Below, in pieces: positions 1 to 9,873 of a DNA stretch of 36,844 nucleotides. The notes under the pieces were generated by a model. That model had not been told where the DNA came from and searched no databases. It saw nothing but the letters and a program-made list of their open reading frames with translations. The stretch is from Synechococcaceae cyanobacterium SM2_3_1 (GTDB lineage Bacteria; Cyanobacteriota; Cyanobacteriia; Thermostichales; Thermostichaceae), in the NCBI GenBank assembly GCA_012030715.1, contig JAAUUJ010000024.1:1-36844 (forward strand), read 5' to 3'. Positions within the stretch are counted from its first letter, which is position 1; each line of letters starts with the position of its first letter. Both the position numbers and the translations under genes were made by a program.

Positions 1-953
1 GCTGATCAGCGCATCCAGACCCTTGAGAAGCGCCCCTCCTCCTCGCCAGCATGATACCGCGATCAATAATATCTGCGGCCACGCATTCCGGTGGTGTTCC
101 GTTCCAGGGTCGCGAGCTTGATGGCCTCAACGATCACAGATAAAGGTTCCGCCATGCTTTCCCGGATCTCGGGACTTTTCACAGTTACGGTGCGGGGAAG
201 TCCAGACAACAAATGCAGGCCTCGGACTTCCATGATCAGCTCTTCCTGAATCGGGTAGGCGGATCCAATCTGGATCTTAATTTCTTCTGCGGTGCGTTCC
301 CCGATCACCAGGTTATGCACCTTTTTCATGTACTGGGCAATGGCTTCGCTGAGCTCATCTCCAGCAACCCGTACAGATTCACTCAACACAATCCCCTGCA
401 AACTGAGGACGGCCACTTCGGTGGTGCCCCCCCCAATGTCAATGATCATGTTGCCAGTGGCCTCCTGAACGGGTAGACCCGCGCCAATTGCTGCCGCCAC
501 CGGTTCATCCACCAGGTAGACTTCCCGCGAACCTGCCTGCAGGGCGGCTTCCATCACAGCCCGTCGCTCAACCCCGGTCACGCCACTGGGAATGCCGATC
601 ACAATCCGCGGGGCGATCAGATACCGACCCTCATGCACCCGGTGAATAAAGTGCTTCAGCATCATCTCTGCTGTGTCAAAGTCGGCGATGACGCCATCAC
701 GGAGAGGACGTACCGCAATAATATTCCCAGGGGTCCGACCCAGCATCTTTTTGGCATCTTCCCCCACCGTCAGGGGCATCTTGGTATTTTGATCAATGGC
801 GACAACTGAGGGTTCCTGTAGCACGATTCCCCGTCCAGCTACATAGACCAGGGTGTTAGCTGTACCCAGATCAATTCCCATGTCGCGCGAGAAACGACTA
901 AACAATCCCACAGTGATTTGACTCCATGAACGAGACTTAATAGCTGCCTGCAA
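1..953 (-). CDS. mreB: Rod shape-determining protein MreB (C-terminus off the left edge; two apparent frameshifts)
   Basis: Bacterial actin homologue that polymerises under the membrane and guides lateral wall synthesis. Visible are the phosphate-1 loop DLGTANT, a stretch running to PSGVTGVERRA, and the phosphate-2 loop DIGGGTTEV. The reading frame stops early after TLERN, but removing one base near 97-98 restores TPPECVAADIIDRGIMLA, and removing another near 43-44 restores GGGALLKGLDALIS, the normal MreB C-terminal region. Both shifts look like sequencing errors in an essential gene. The start is TTG at 951-953, chosen because a near-perfect Shine-Dalgarno (GGAGGTGA on the minus strand, 963-970) sits about 9 bases upstream; a GTG at 911 is an alternative without a ribosome site. 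mreC and mreD would be expected beyond the left edge, by analogy with other bacteria. Confidence 0.93.
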
Positions 954-1103
954 CCTGGGGGTTCACCTCCAAGCAAGGGTCTGGGGATCAACGGGGTGCT
1001 GCTTGTGGCTGTGGGCAACGGTTGAAGATGCCAGGAGTAGACCTCTGCCCGACTAGGATAGCCGATTTATCGCGGTTGTGCAGGGAATGGGGTTAAGACA
1101 CGG

Positions 1104-2168
1104 TCAGTGGGGGAACGGGGAAGAGCTTTGTTTTTCCTTGGCCAGTTCAGATACACCCTGTGGTTTTACAAAAAGAAACTCAGCAATCTGAACTGCATTC
1201 AGGGCTGCCCCCTTGCGCAGCTGATCCCCACACAACCACAATTCCAGAGCCTGATCATGGGATATATCCTGGCGAATCCGTCCTACCGCGACGGTATCTT
1301 TGCCCTGGGCATCGATTGGCATGGGAAAACGATTACTTTGCCAGTCTTCAATCAGGCGAACCCCCGGTGCTGAGGCCAGGATCTGGCGAGCCTCCTGCAC
1401 GGGAAAAGGCTGAGAAAATTCAAGGTTGAGAGCCTCGGCATGGGTGCGCAGAACCGGGACACGTACACAGGTGGCGGTCAGACGCAGGTGGGGAGCCTGC
1501 ATGATTTTGCGGGACTCCAGCACCATCTTCATTTCCTCCTGGCAATAGTCGTTCTCCTGCATCGGGCTGTTGTGGGGAAAGAGATTAAAGGCGATGGGGT
1601 AGGGAAAAACCTGGGGTTGAGCTGGGAGACCCGCCAGGACATCTCGGCTTTGCTGCTCCAGTTCCTGCATGGCCCGGGCGCCCGCACCGCTGGCAGACTG
1701 GTAGGTGGCAGCCACAATCCTTTGAATGGGATGGATCCGATGAAGGGGATAGATGGCCACACACATGAGAATGGTGGTGCAGTTGGGATTGGCGATCACT
1801 CCCTGATGTTTTAGTGCAGCATGGGCATTGACCTCCGGCACCACCAGCGGAACCGCAGGATCGAGGCGAAAAGCACTGGAATTATCGATGACCACCGCCC
1901 CAGCCTCTACAGCTACAGGGGCCCATTCTCGCGAAACGGAGGCCCCCGCTGAAGCCAGGACCAGATCAACCCCCTGAAAAGCTGCAGCTGAGACAGGCTC
2001 AACGGCTAGTCCCTCTCCCTGAAATTCCAGGGTCATTCCAGCTGAACGAGGGGACGCTAACAGCTTTAGCTCCGCGATGGGAAAGGATCGTTCCGCTAAT
2101 AACGCCAACAATTCGGCTCCCACCGCTCCTGTAGCCCCGAGGATGGCGACATTCAGTGGTTGAGTCAT
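1104..2168 (-). CDS. asd: Aspartate-semialdehyde dehydrogenase
   Basis: Reduces aspartyl phosphate to aspartate semialdehyde with NADPH, the branch point to lysine/diaminopimelate, threonine and methionine; cytosolic. The N-terminus shows the nucleotide-binding motif GATGAVG, the centre the active-site motif NPNCTT with the catalytic Cys, followed by SASGAGARAMQELE, and the protein ends with the usual LNAVQIAEFL. At 354 residues it has full family length. An upstream in-frame ATG at 2249 would add a 27-residue arginine-rich leader unlike family members, so the ATG at 2166-2168 is preferred even though its ribosome site is weak. The neighbours on the same strand, about 100 bases upstream, are the DUF1997 gene and hisIE. 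The usual partner dapA is not in this window. Confidence 0.95.
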   Translation of the reverse strand: MTQPLNVAILGATGAVGAELLALLAERSFPIAELKLLASPRSAGMTLEFQGEGLAVEPVSAAAFQGVDLVLASAGASVSREWAPVAVEAGAVVIDNSSAFRLDPAVPLVVPEVNAHAALKHQGVIANPNCTTILMCVAIYPLHRIHPIQRIVAATYQSASGAGARAMQELEQQSRDVLAGLPAQPQVFPYPIAFNLFPHNSPMQENDYCQEEMKMVLESRKIMQAPHLRLTATCVRVPVLRTHAEALNLEFSQPFPVQEARQILASAPGVRLIEDWQSNRFPMPIDAQGKDTVAVGRIRQDISHDQALELWLCGDQLRKGAALNAVQIAEFLFVKPQGVSELAKEKQSSSPFPH

Positions 2169-2267
2169 CGCAACAGCCCAGAATTCTGTAGAGCTAACGC
2201 TATCACATCTCCATCTCGTTCGTGACCTCGTTGCTCGTTTCTTCGCCACTGGTGTTGGATTTCCAGG

Positions 2268-2896
2268 CTACATCGACCACATGATATTTTTGCTCCGCTT
2301 GCCCACTGATCGGTAGTAATCGGTGCAGACGTTGTGGGTGAGGCGATCACTCATGCGCCGTGTTACCTGCCGCACCACCTTCGCCCCCACGTTGGACACC
2401 AGATTGTAGGGAAAAGCAGTAAGAAAGCGGGGTAATTCCATCCAGATATCCAGCTCCAGATCCCAGTTCACCCGTGTCATTCCCGATTCGGGTAAGTCCT
2501 GTAGCTGAAAATAGGACTGGCAGTCAACGGTGTAAGGCAGATCTGCGTCACTGGGCAGCTCAATGGAGCTGAGGCGAAACATGTAGTTCTCTTCGGACCA
2601 GATGTGGACGCCAAAGCAGGGTTCAAGCTCAAACCCCAGCCCACCAATGCGGAAAACTGCAGTTTATAGGTGGATTCCGAGAGCGGAAAAACTTTTAAGG
2701 GCTTAAAGCAGCGATCAATCCATTCCTGGTGTTCGCGCAGATAGGCTGCCAGTGACTCTCGCTCGGTTTCCATATCCACCTGACCCTGTCGGCCAGCCTG
2801 GATCCGCACAGAACGAGGGGACGCATGACTCTCGTCTTCAGGGGAATGCACCTGTTTATTGAGGGGATCGACGGGCTTGGAGCTGGCGATAGACAT
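2268..2896 (-). CDS. DUF1997 family protein (one apparent frameshift)
   Basis: A conserved protein of cyanobacteria and plastids with no established function; the fold is thought to resemble a START/SRPBCC-type lipid-binding domain, and I claim no activity. The 5' frame covers about 80 family-like residues up to YKLQF. The 3' frame carries the conserved part, from [20 protein letters not shown] through the PRFLTAFP region to the tail containing [19 protein letters not shown]. Adding one base to the A4 run at 2653-2656 (T4 on the coding strand) joins them as [15 protein letters not shown], giving about 209 residues. The start at 2894-2896 overlaps the end of hisIE by about 40 bases, which suggests translational coupling; an internal ATG at 2773 is possible. 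Confidence 0.75.
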
Positions 2897-3581
2897 CTCG
2901 AATATCCACGTGATGATGGGCTAGAGCAACAAGACAGTGGTACCAAAGATCGGCAACTTCACTGGCCAGGGATTGGGGATCATCGTCCTTGGCGGCCATG
3001 ACCACTTCAGCCGTTTCTTCCCCCAGCTTCTTGAGAATTGCGTTATCTCCTTTGGCCAAGAGCTTGCTGGTGTAGGAATCGGGTTGTGGGAAGGCTTGCC
3101 GTTGCTGAACGATAGCAAAGACTTGGGATAGCGTATCAGCCCCGTACCCAGCGGTGAGGTGATTTATATCACTTTTAGCAGCAGTCGCCTCAGTCCGGTT
3201 GATGGGTGTGAAGAAACAGCTGCGAGCACCCGTGTGACAGGCGACCTCTCCCACCTGTTCCACCAGGATCAGGAGGGTATCCCGATCACAATCCACCTGC
3301 ATCTGCTTCACCCGTTGGATGTGACCCGAGGTTTCCCCCTTCAACCAGAGACGCTGGCGGGAACGGCTCCAGAAGCAGGTTTGTCCGGTCTCCAACGTTT
3401 TTTCTAACGACTCACGGCTGATCCAGGCCATCATCAGCACTGTGCCATCCAGATGATCCTGGACAATCGCGGGGATAAGTCCCTGCTCATTGTAAACCAG
3501 GGAATCTAGCAGCGCTGCCAGTGCAGTAGACTGCTCTGAAGTAGGAACTGTAGTTTCTTGTGCTTGAAGATCAGATGCCAC
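2856..3581 (-). CDS. hisIE: Bifunctional phosphoribosyl-AMP cyclohydrolase / phosphoribosyl-ATP pyrophosphatase
   Basis: Catalyses steps 2 and 3 of histidine biosynthesis: HisE removes pyrophosphate from phosphoribosyl-ATP and HisI opens the adenine ring. The N-terminal half is HisI, with [38 protein letters not shown] and the metal-binding part around VDCDRD and [12 protein letters not shown]. The C-terminal half, from about residue 145, is HisE, with the metal-binding helices [17 protein letters not shown] and [10 protein letters not shown]. The length of 241 residues is somewhat over the usual for the fusion because of a short N-terminal extension. The start is GTG at 3579-3581, preceded at good spacing by GAGG. 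The downstream gene overlaps its 3' end. Confidence 0.95.
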   Translation of the reverse strand: MASDLQAQETTVPTSEQSTALAALLDSLVYNEQGLIPAIVQDHLDGTVLMMAWISRESLEKTLETGQTCFWSRSRQRLWLKGETSGHIQRVKQMQVDCDRDTLLILVEQVGEVACHTGARSCFFTPINRTEATAAKSDINHLTAGYGADTLSQVFAIVQQRQAFPQPDSYTSKLLAKGDNAILKKLGEETAEVVMAAKDDDPQSLASEVADLWYHCLVALAHHHVDIRDVYRQLQARRSPQ

Positions 3582-3779
3582 CGAAACCTCATTATCCGTT
3601 ACTGATTGCTGCCGTTAAGCCTGCCCTGAAGAACCCTTCATGCCAATAGGCTTTGCAGCAGGGATCGTCAATTTAACGTATCTGATTCGGTCAGGGAAAC
3701 CACCCTATGGGTGAGTATGCCCAGGCGAAGGGGAGTTGCCTGCAGAGATTGGGACTAGGGTCAGCAGCGTGGTCACGTT

Positions 3780-6111
3780 TCAGCTGAGGAGCTTGTGCAC
3801 AGGTTTACGGGTGAAATCCTGAACTCGTTTGGGGACAGTCCTGCTCACCAGTACCGCGGGAGGAGCCGCTTGGAAGCGATCCAACAAGGCTTGCAGGGTA
3901 CGGCTATCCACCTGCTCAGCTCCAGTCTCTGTCACTGAAGAGAGCGAGCCCTGTTCACGGCTGTAGGTGGCCACGGTGGCTCCCTGACCAGCAGCAGTTA
4001 ATTCGCCAGGGCCTGAACCGCTCAATCCCAACGCCACCAACGCCTCAGCAACTTCATTGCCATAAACTCCATCGGCTCCAGAGGGCAACAGATCGGAACG
4101 TCCTTGTCCGGCTGCGACACGGGCTAATGCCAGTTGTAGTGCAACAATAGCTACACCTCTCTCCCGCCGTTGCAGGATCTGCTCTCCTGCCAGCACTGCA
4201 TTGAGCCGTTGTCGAGCTGCCCCCTGCTGTGCCTCGGGAAGGAGCTGGGTCAAGAGATCCAGTTTGCTGAACTCCGCAGTGACGCTCGCGTCTTGCGCTT
4301 CTGCCCACAGTTCAGGCAGATCGTAGAGAAGAATCGCATGCGGTACCGGACGACTGGGTTGCTCGGCGGTGGCATGGCCAGTGGCCAGGATCTCATCTTT
4401 GTAGATTAAGGAGGTACTGAAGCCCGAGTCCAGAAGGACAGCCTCCTGAATCCCTGTCTTGGGGAGAATCTGGGCCAGGATTGTGGCATCAATGTGGGTC
4501 TGAGTCGTGCCCAGAACGGTGCGCCCCTGCTGATCCACACCAAAAAAGGCACGGGGACGGAACTCAGCCGCACTACTGAGTCGGAACGAGTCCATTTGGG
4601 CACGGTTCAAGGGTTGGCCATCCTTCACCAGCCAGGTGCCAGCCACAAACAGATCGGTGACATCTGGCATCAGGGACTGCACTCCCTCGAGGCTATTCAT
4701 GGTGTCAGGTTCAAAAGGAACAAAGCTAACTCGATCCTGTCCCAAAAGCACCAGCGGTCGTCCGCGAATCACCTGGATGTCTTCCTCCCGTCCGGGGATA
4801 AACATACCAGTATTGGCGCTCAAGACCGGACCCACCATAATGTTGCTGGCGGAGTTGATCCAGGGGATCGAAAAAAAACTGCCATTGATGCCTGCAGGGG
4901 CCTGGTAGCGCCGCATCAAGGTACTGACGTCATAGCGCTGATTGGCGTGAACGGTGGCTGGCCGTCCCCCCCGAATGGTGGTGGCTTTAACACGGTCGAT
5001 CACCTCCGGGATCACCTCCAGAGGGGACGTGACCTCCAATTCGTAGGTGGGCAACGAGAGGTTGACAAGGGTGCGAGCCCCCACCAGCGCTTCGGTCAGG
5101 CGAAACTGATTAAAACGCCGCACCTCCAGCAGATTCGAGGACTGGCCCGTAAAACCGCTGTCCATGGTCACTGCCATCGTGTAGCCAGCATCCTTCACCG
5201 CCTGGATGACTCGCTCATCTCGATTGCCAGCTGGATAGGCAAAATAGTTCATGTCATGTCCCAGCTCAGCTTCCATACGCTGTTTGGCCTCCACCAGTTC
5301 CCGCCGTAGCCGATCATCCGCGAGCAGGCGTAGATCTTCGGGGTGGTTAATGGTATGGGGGGCAAAGGTAATCAGGCCGCTGCGATCCATCTCTCGCATT
5401 TGCTCCCAGGTGAAGTGATCCTTGCTGGTGGGAACACCCACAAATCCGGTCTGGACAAAGTACGTTGCGGGGAACTGATACTCCTGTAGCAATCGGTAAG
5501 CATTCTCGTACTGACCCAGGTAAGCATCGTCAAAGGTCAGGAGAATCGCTTTTTCTGGAAGCGGATCGCCATTGCGGAGATGGGCATAGAGCTGATCAAT
5601 GGAAATAGGCACCACCCCGGCCTCTTGAATTGCCTCAAAATGTTCCCTGAGCTCTGCTTCAGTGGTGTCAAACCAGACCTGTTTATAGGTTCCAACCACA
5701 TCGTGGTACATGATTGCGGGTACATAGGAGAGACCCGCTAGAGGATGCAGGGCGTAGGGATCAAGATCCTGAGGTTGCTGCAGAGCAGGAGTGGTCACCT
5801 GGGTTTCCAGAAGTTCAGCTTTTGCCTCCGCCCGAGAGATGTCATAGGTGGGGGGGGGTCGAGAGCTGAACCCACTGAGGAAAGCTTTGGGTGAGAGAAG
5901 ACAGCCGCTCAGGATGAGCTGTTGCCCAGGCCATGAGGGCGCCCGTGATAAATCCACTGATGATCACCAACGAGAGCATCGGGCGGAACCATCGGGGCAT
6001 TCCGCGTCGCTGCCGTTGCGGAGAAGTAGATGTGAACTGCTGAGTCGCCCGGGGTTGACGCTGAGGTCGGGGTTGGGGACGCAAAGTTTGCGGATGTCGC
6101 TGATAGGCCAT
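3780..6111 (-). CDS. Membrane-anchored polysaccharide deacetylase with phosphodiester-glycosidase-like domain (one apparent frameshift)
   Basis: Probably a cell-surface carbohydrate-modifying enzyme. The start at 6109-6111 opens with a basic, Pro/Gln/Arg-rich cytoplasmic tail and one membrane segment (LSLVIISGFITGALMAWA). A run of nine G at 5850-5858 then breaks the frame; with eight, STPP reads on into TYDISRAEAKAELLE. A NodB-type deacetylase domain follows, with YHDV near its start, the LLTFDDAY metal/catalytic motif, and HTINHPE with the metal-binding His pair. Next is a region with GINGSFFS and LLDSGFSTSLI that resembles phosphodiester glycosidase (NAGPA/DUF2233) proteins. The C-terminus has a peptidoglycan-binding-like stretch (LPSGADGVYGNEVAEALVAL) and a basic tail. 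Repaired length is about 776 residues. The deacetylase call is firm; the other two domains are by motif only. The substrate is unknown. Confidence 0.8.
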
Positions 6112-6445
6112 AATTACCACCACCACTCCATCAGTCAATCTACCACTGCCCATCGGGGTCTGGGCTGGATTCCAGCAGATCTCCCTTGCTAGAGTTGTGA
6201 CCGAAGTCATGGGTTCGGATCCCAGGTCATGACCTAGGATGGTTTCACATGCACAACATTCTTTAATAACCTACTAGATATAGCAATCAGACATCAGATG
6301 GAAGACATAAGCAGTATCAAATCCCTCTCTAACAAGAAAAGTAGCTTAGGTAATCTCACGAGTCATGTCTGATTGCTATATGTCATGGTTTCGGCTGGGA
6401 GGGTCCACTGCCTAAACCTGCATTGTTGAGATTCAACCGCCGCCA
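6112..6445. other. Intergenic region between divergent genes
   Basis: A gap of about 330 bases separating the minus-strand deacetylase from the plus-strand efflux operon. It must hold both promoters. Apart from the inverted-repeat element at 6279-6380 I see no gene, no RNA structure and no convincing -35/-10 pair. Confidence 0.5.
6279..6380. mobile_element. MITE-like element with perfect terminal inverted repeats and TA duplications
   Basis: The left end TAGCAATCAGACAT (6281-6294) and the right end ATGTCTGATTGCTA (6365-6378) are perfect inverted repeats. They are flanked on both sides by TA (6279-6280 and 6379-6380), and the inverted match extends one further base each way. The element is about 98 bp and its AT-rich interior has no open reading frame. 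TA target duplication and short terminal repeats are the signature of IS630/Tc1-mariner-derived miniature elements, which are common in cyanobacteria. It sits in the gap between the divergent deacetylase and efflux genes, where it could also act as a transcriptional hairpin. The family assignment is inference. Confidence 0.6.
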
Positions 6446-6502
6446 TTGAGCAACTTCATTGAGTTTAATCGGCAGGATCAGGGCACATTAGGTCACAAAG
6501 GT

Positions 6503-7831
6503 ATGACAGGAAGTATCACCTCAGAGTCACAACCCAGGACCCGACGATGGTTGCCCCGTTTGATCGGGGTTGGCCTTTTCACCGTTTTTGTTTACTCGGG
6601 CTACAACAACTGGCAGCGGCGCTCCACGCCAACGCCTGTGGAAAATTTGACCACCCCTGTGGAGCGGGCGGATATTCCTCTCACCGTCTCCGCCAGCGGC
6701 AGTGTAGAACCGGAGCGGTTTGTGAATGTTACGCCAAAACGTCCAGGTATCGTTGAGGCCATCCTGGTGGAGGAGGGAGATACCGTTGAAGCAGCTCAGG
6801 TGGTGGGCATTATGGACAGCTCTGATCTGCAGGGTCAGCTGCTGCAGGCTCGAGGGAATCTGGCGGCAACCCAGGCGAATCTAGAACGGCTGTTGGCGGG
6901 AAGTCGCTCTGAGGAGGTGGCTCAAGCCAGGGCTCGACTGGAGGATACTCAGGCGGCCTTGCGTCAGGCGGAAGATACCCTCAGACGGGATGAAGAACTG
7001 TTGGAAAATGGCGCAATCTCACGACAGCGAGTCATTACGTCTGAGGCAGCGTATGAGCGGGCGCTGGCGACGGTAACCCAGTTTGAGGAAGCCCTGCGAC
7101 TGGTGGAGGCAGGCCCCCGTTCGGAGGATATCGCCCAGGCCCGTGCCCAGGTGGAGGCGGCACGAGGGGTTCTGGTTTCCCTGGAGCAAGAACTGGCCGA
7201 TACCCAGTTAAAGGCTCCCTTTCCAGGGGTGGTATCTCGCAAATTTGTGCAGGCGGGGGCCTTCATTGCTCCCAGTACCGTTCAGATCGATACCTCACCC
7301 ACGGTGCCCCGGATCAGCCCGGCCTTGGTTTCGATCGCAGGTCCCAATCAAGTCACGGTCAATGTAGCCGAAAGCGATGTTCGCTTTATTTCTGAAGATC
7401 AATTGGCTTCCATCCGTGCAGATGCCTATCCGGATCTGACTTTTACTGGGCGTGTTAAACATGTTTCACCCCAGGCGATTGCACAGCAAAACGTGATTAG
7501 CTTTGAGGTCAAGCTCAGTATCGAAGATGACAACGAAGAGCTACTGCGGCCTGGCATGAGTGTGGATGTTGACTTTGATGCTGGACTGCTCCAGGACGTT
7601 TTGGTGGTGCCCACGGTGGCTATTGTGCGCGAAGATACTGCCACAGGGGTGTATGTGCTTGGGGAGGATGCCGAACCGATCTTTAATCCACTTTCCGTGG
7701 GACTGACGGTGGGGGACAAAACGGTGGTGCGTGAAGGCCTGCAGGGGGATGAAAAGATTTTTCTCAGTTTCCCGGAAGGCTATCGTCGTCCTAGCAACAC
7801 TACTTTTCTGAACTTTGGCGATAACGAATAG
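6503..7831 (+). CDS. Efflux RND/ABC periplasmic adaptor subunit (HlyD/MacA family)
   Basis: Membrane-fusion protein that would link an inner-membrane ABC transporter to a TolC-like outer-membrane channel. A basic N-terminus is followed by a single anchor (LPRLIGVGLFTVFVYSGY). Then comes a lipoyl/barrel-sandwich half (PGIVEAILVEEGDTVEAAQVV), a long alpha-helical hairpin rich in QARA/EEVAQARARLED repeats, the second lipoyl half (LKAPFPGVVSRKFVQAGAFI) and beta-barrel domains. The length of about 442 residues is typical. The ATG at 6503 is chosen over an in-frame TTG at 6446, which lacks a ribosome site and would add a hydrophilic leader; the choice is uncertain. It lies directly upstream of the matching permease and ATPase, so the three genes form a MacAB-like operon. 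The substrate cannot be read from the sequence. Confidence 0.9.
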   Translation: MTGSITSESQPRTRRWLPRLIGVGLFTVFVYSGYNNWQRRSTPTPVENLTTPVERADIPLTVSASGSVEPERFVNVTPKRPGIVEAILVEEGDTVEAAQVVGIMDSSDLQGQLLQARGNLAATQANLERLLAGSRSEEVAQARARLEDTQAALRQAEDTLRRDEELLENGAISRQRVITSEAAYERALATVTQFEEALRLVEAGPRSEDIAQARAQVEAARGVLVSLEQELADTQLKAPFPGVVSRKFVQAGAFIAPSTVQIDTSPTVPRISPALVSIAGPNQVTVNVAESDVRFISEDQLASIRADAYPDLTFTGRVKHVSPQAIAQQNVISFEVKLSIEDDNEELLRPGMSVDVDFDAGLLQDVLVVPTVAIVREDTATGVYVLGEDAEPIFNPLSVGLTVGDKTVVREGLQGDEKIFLSFPEGYRRPSNTTFLNFGDNE

Positions 7832-7884
7832 TAATTTCCCCCACCCATCATTGTTAAGCCTTAGCCGACTGGCGGGAGAGCAAA

Positions 7885-9114
7885 GTGCCCACACCCTACT
7901 TCGAAGACACCCTGACCATGGCCACCGAGAGTTTGCGCACCAATCGCCTGCGCACGGGGCTGACCATTCTGGGGGTGGTGATTGGCATCAGCTCGGTGAT
8001 TGCCCTCAATTCCATCGGGCAGGGGGTTCAGCAAGCCTCGGAGGGTTTGTTACAGTCCCTGGGAACCGATGTGATTGTGGTCTTGGCTGGAAATCCAAGA
8101 GTGGGGGTGGTGGGACAGATCGCCTCCAGTCTGACCCTGGAGGATGCCGAAGCCATAGATGTTCAGGCCCCCGCCGTGGATGGAGCAGCCGGATTTATTT
8201 CCGGGGGGGTGCAAATGGTCTATCAAGATGAAAATACCTTTACCCGCGCTTCAGGAACGGTCCCCGCGTTTACTCATGTGCGCAACTGGGATCTGTCGGA
8301 AGGCCGATTCTTTACCCAGGAGGAGGTGGATGAACTGCAGCAGGTGGTGGTCCTGGGGGATACCATCCGCGATCGAATTTTTGGTGCGGCTCCTGCGATC
8401 GGCGAGCGGGTCCGTATCAATGGGGAGAGATTCACCGTCATTGGGGTACTGGAGCCCAAAGGAGGTCTCGGTGGAGCGGATCCAGATGACCAGATTTATT
8501 TACCCATCACCACCATGGCCACCCGATTGGTGGGAAACAACTCTCTCTCGGGAATTGCCTTAACTGGAATTTTCATCCGCGCCCGTTCTCAAGAGGAAGT
8601 TGATGCAGCCCAATTTCAAATTACAAATTTACTGCGGCTGCGCAACAATATCCTGCCAGGAGATGAGGATGACTTTGCCATCACCAGTCAATTTGATCTG
8701 CAGAACACACTCAATTTATTTGTAGGGTTGTTCACCACCTTTGTCGTCAGCATTGGGGGAGTGTCCCTGGTGGTTGGGGGGATTGGGATTGCCAACATCA
8801 TGCTGGTAGCGGTGGTGGAACGCACTCGCGAGATCGGGGTTCGCAAAGCTTTGGGGGCAACGGAGGCCGCGATTCTCTATCAATTTCTCTCGGAGGCGGT
8901 TCTGGTATCTCTTGGGGGAGGTGTGATTGGGATCGGACTGGGGATTAGCATTGCTTGGATGGCTGCGCTGGCCATTGACATTCCCCTGATCGTTGCTCCT
9001 GAGGCAATTATGATCAGTTTCAGTCTGGCATTTGCGGTAGGGTTACTGGCAGGAGTTGCACCTGCTCGCAGTGCCGCCAAGTTAGATCCAATCACTGCAT
9101 TACGGACCGATTGA
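7885..9114 (+). CDS. MacB-type ABC transporter permease
   Basis: Inner-membrane subunit of a tripartite macrolide/lipoprotein/peptide-type exporter. It has the MacB layout without a fused ATPase: an N-terminal amphipathic segment and membrane helix (RTGLTILGVVIGISSVIAL), then the conserved GQGVQQASEGLLQSLGTD opening a large periplasmic domain. Three C-terminal helices form the FtsX domain (IGGVSLVVGGIGIANIML, the RTREIGVRKALGA loop, and helices around VSLGGGVIGIGLGI and LAFAVGLLAG). The start is GTG at 7885-7887, supported by GGGAG about 8 bases upstream. The gene ends one base before the ATPase start, so the two are almost certainly co-translated. Confidence 0.92.
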   Translation: MPTPYFEDTLTMATESLRTNRLRTGLTILGVVIGISSVIALNSIGQGVQQASEGLLQSLGTDVIVVLAGNPRVGVVGQIASSLTLEDAEAIDVQAPAVDGAAGFISGGVQMVYQDENTFTRASGTVPAFTHVRNWDLSEGRFFTQEEVDELQQVVVLGDTIRDRIFGAAPAIGERVRINGERFTVIGVLEPKGGLGGADPDDQIYLPITTMATRLVGNNSLSGIALTGIFIRARSQEEVDAAQFQITNLLRLRNNILPGDEDDFAITSQFDLQNTLNLFVGLFTTFVVSIGGVSLVVGGIGIANIMLVAVVERTREIGVRKALGATEAAILYQFLSEAVLVSLGGGVIGIGLGISIAWMAALAIDIPLIVAPEAIMISFSLAFAVGLLAGVAPARSAAKLDPITALRTD

Positions 9115-9115
9115 C

Positions 9116-9846
9116 ATGAGTATCATGATCCAGTTGGAAGGAATTCAGAAGACCTATTGGTTGGGAGAGGTGATGGTCAGAGCCCTGCAGAATATCGATC
9201 TCTGGATCGACGAAGGGGAGTATCTGGCGATTGTCGGTGCCTCTGGCTCAGGAAAGTCCACGCTCATGAATGTTCTCGGCTGTCTGGATCGACCGACACA
9301 GGGCCATTATTTGCTCGAGGGGCGTGACATCACCACCCTGGGAGATAACGATCTTGCCCAAATTCGCAACCACAAGATCGGATTTGTCTTCCAACAGTTC
9401 AACCTGCTGCCGCGAGCTACAGCTCTGGAAAATGTCATGATCCCACTGGTGTACGCGCGCGTTCCCGCGAAGAACGACGGCAGCGGGCGGAGTCGGCTCT
9501 GAAGAGTGTTGGGCTGGGGGATCGATTGCTGAACCGTCCCAACCAGCTTTCGGGTGGACAGCAACAACGAGTAGCCATTGCCCGTGCCCTGGTCAACACC
9601 CCTTCACTGATCCTGGCGGATGAGCCCACTGGCGCACTGGACACCCAAACTTCTCAGGAAATCATGGATTTGATCTCAGAGCTCAATCGACAGGGCAGCA
9701 CGCTTGTGATCGTGACCCACGAGCCTGATATTGCCGCCCAAACCCGTCGGATTATTCGGATTCAGGATGGTCTGATTGCCTCCGATCAACCGAACGAGCC
9801 TCAGGCCCGCTCTCATCCCCTACCCTCCCTTTCCCCCGTCAACTAG
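9116..9846 (+). CDS. ABC transporter ATP-binding protein, MacB/LolD type (one apparent frameshift)
   Basis: Nucleotide-binding subunit driving the adjacent permease. The first frame contains Walker A (GASGSGKST), the Q-loop ([18 protein letters not shown]) and stops after VPAKN. The second frame contains the signature [15 protein letters not shown], Walker B with its glutamate ([12 protein letters not shown]) and the switch histidine (VTHEPD). Adding one G after 9472 gives [27 protein letters not shown], which exactly fills the expected linker, so the enzyme is read as intact at about 243 residues. A short Pro/Ser-rich tail follows the domain. The start ATG at 9116 lies one base after the permease stop. 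Confidence 0.9.
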
Positions 9847-9873
9847 GTCAACATCAGAACAGGCAGGAGGGTC

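Noticed and set aside
3700..3720. CACCC-TAT-GGGTG mini-hairpin upstream of hisIE
   Set aside because: Five-base stem without a T run; too short to call.
4494..5309. 271-residue open frame on the plus strand
   Set aside because: Lies antisense inside the deacetylase gene, whose frame has clear domain motifs; the plus-strand product shows no family features.
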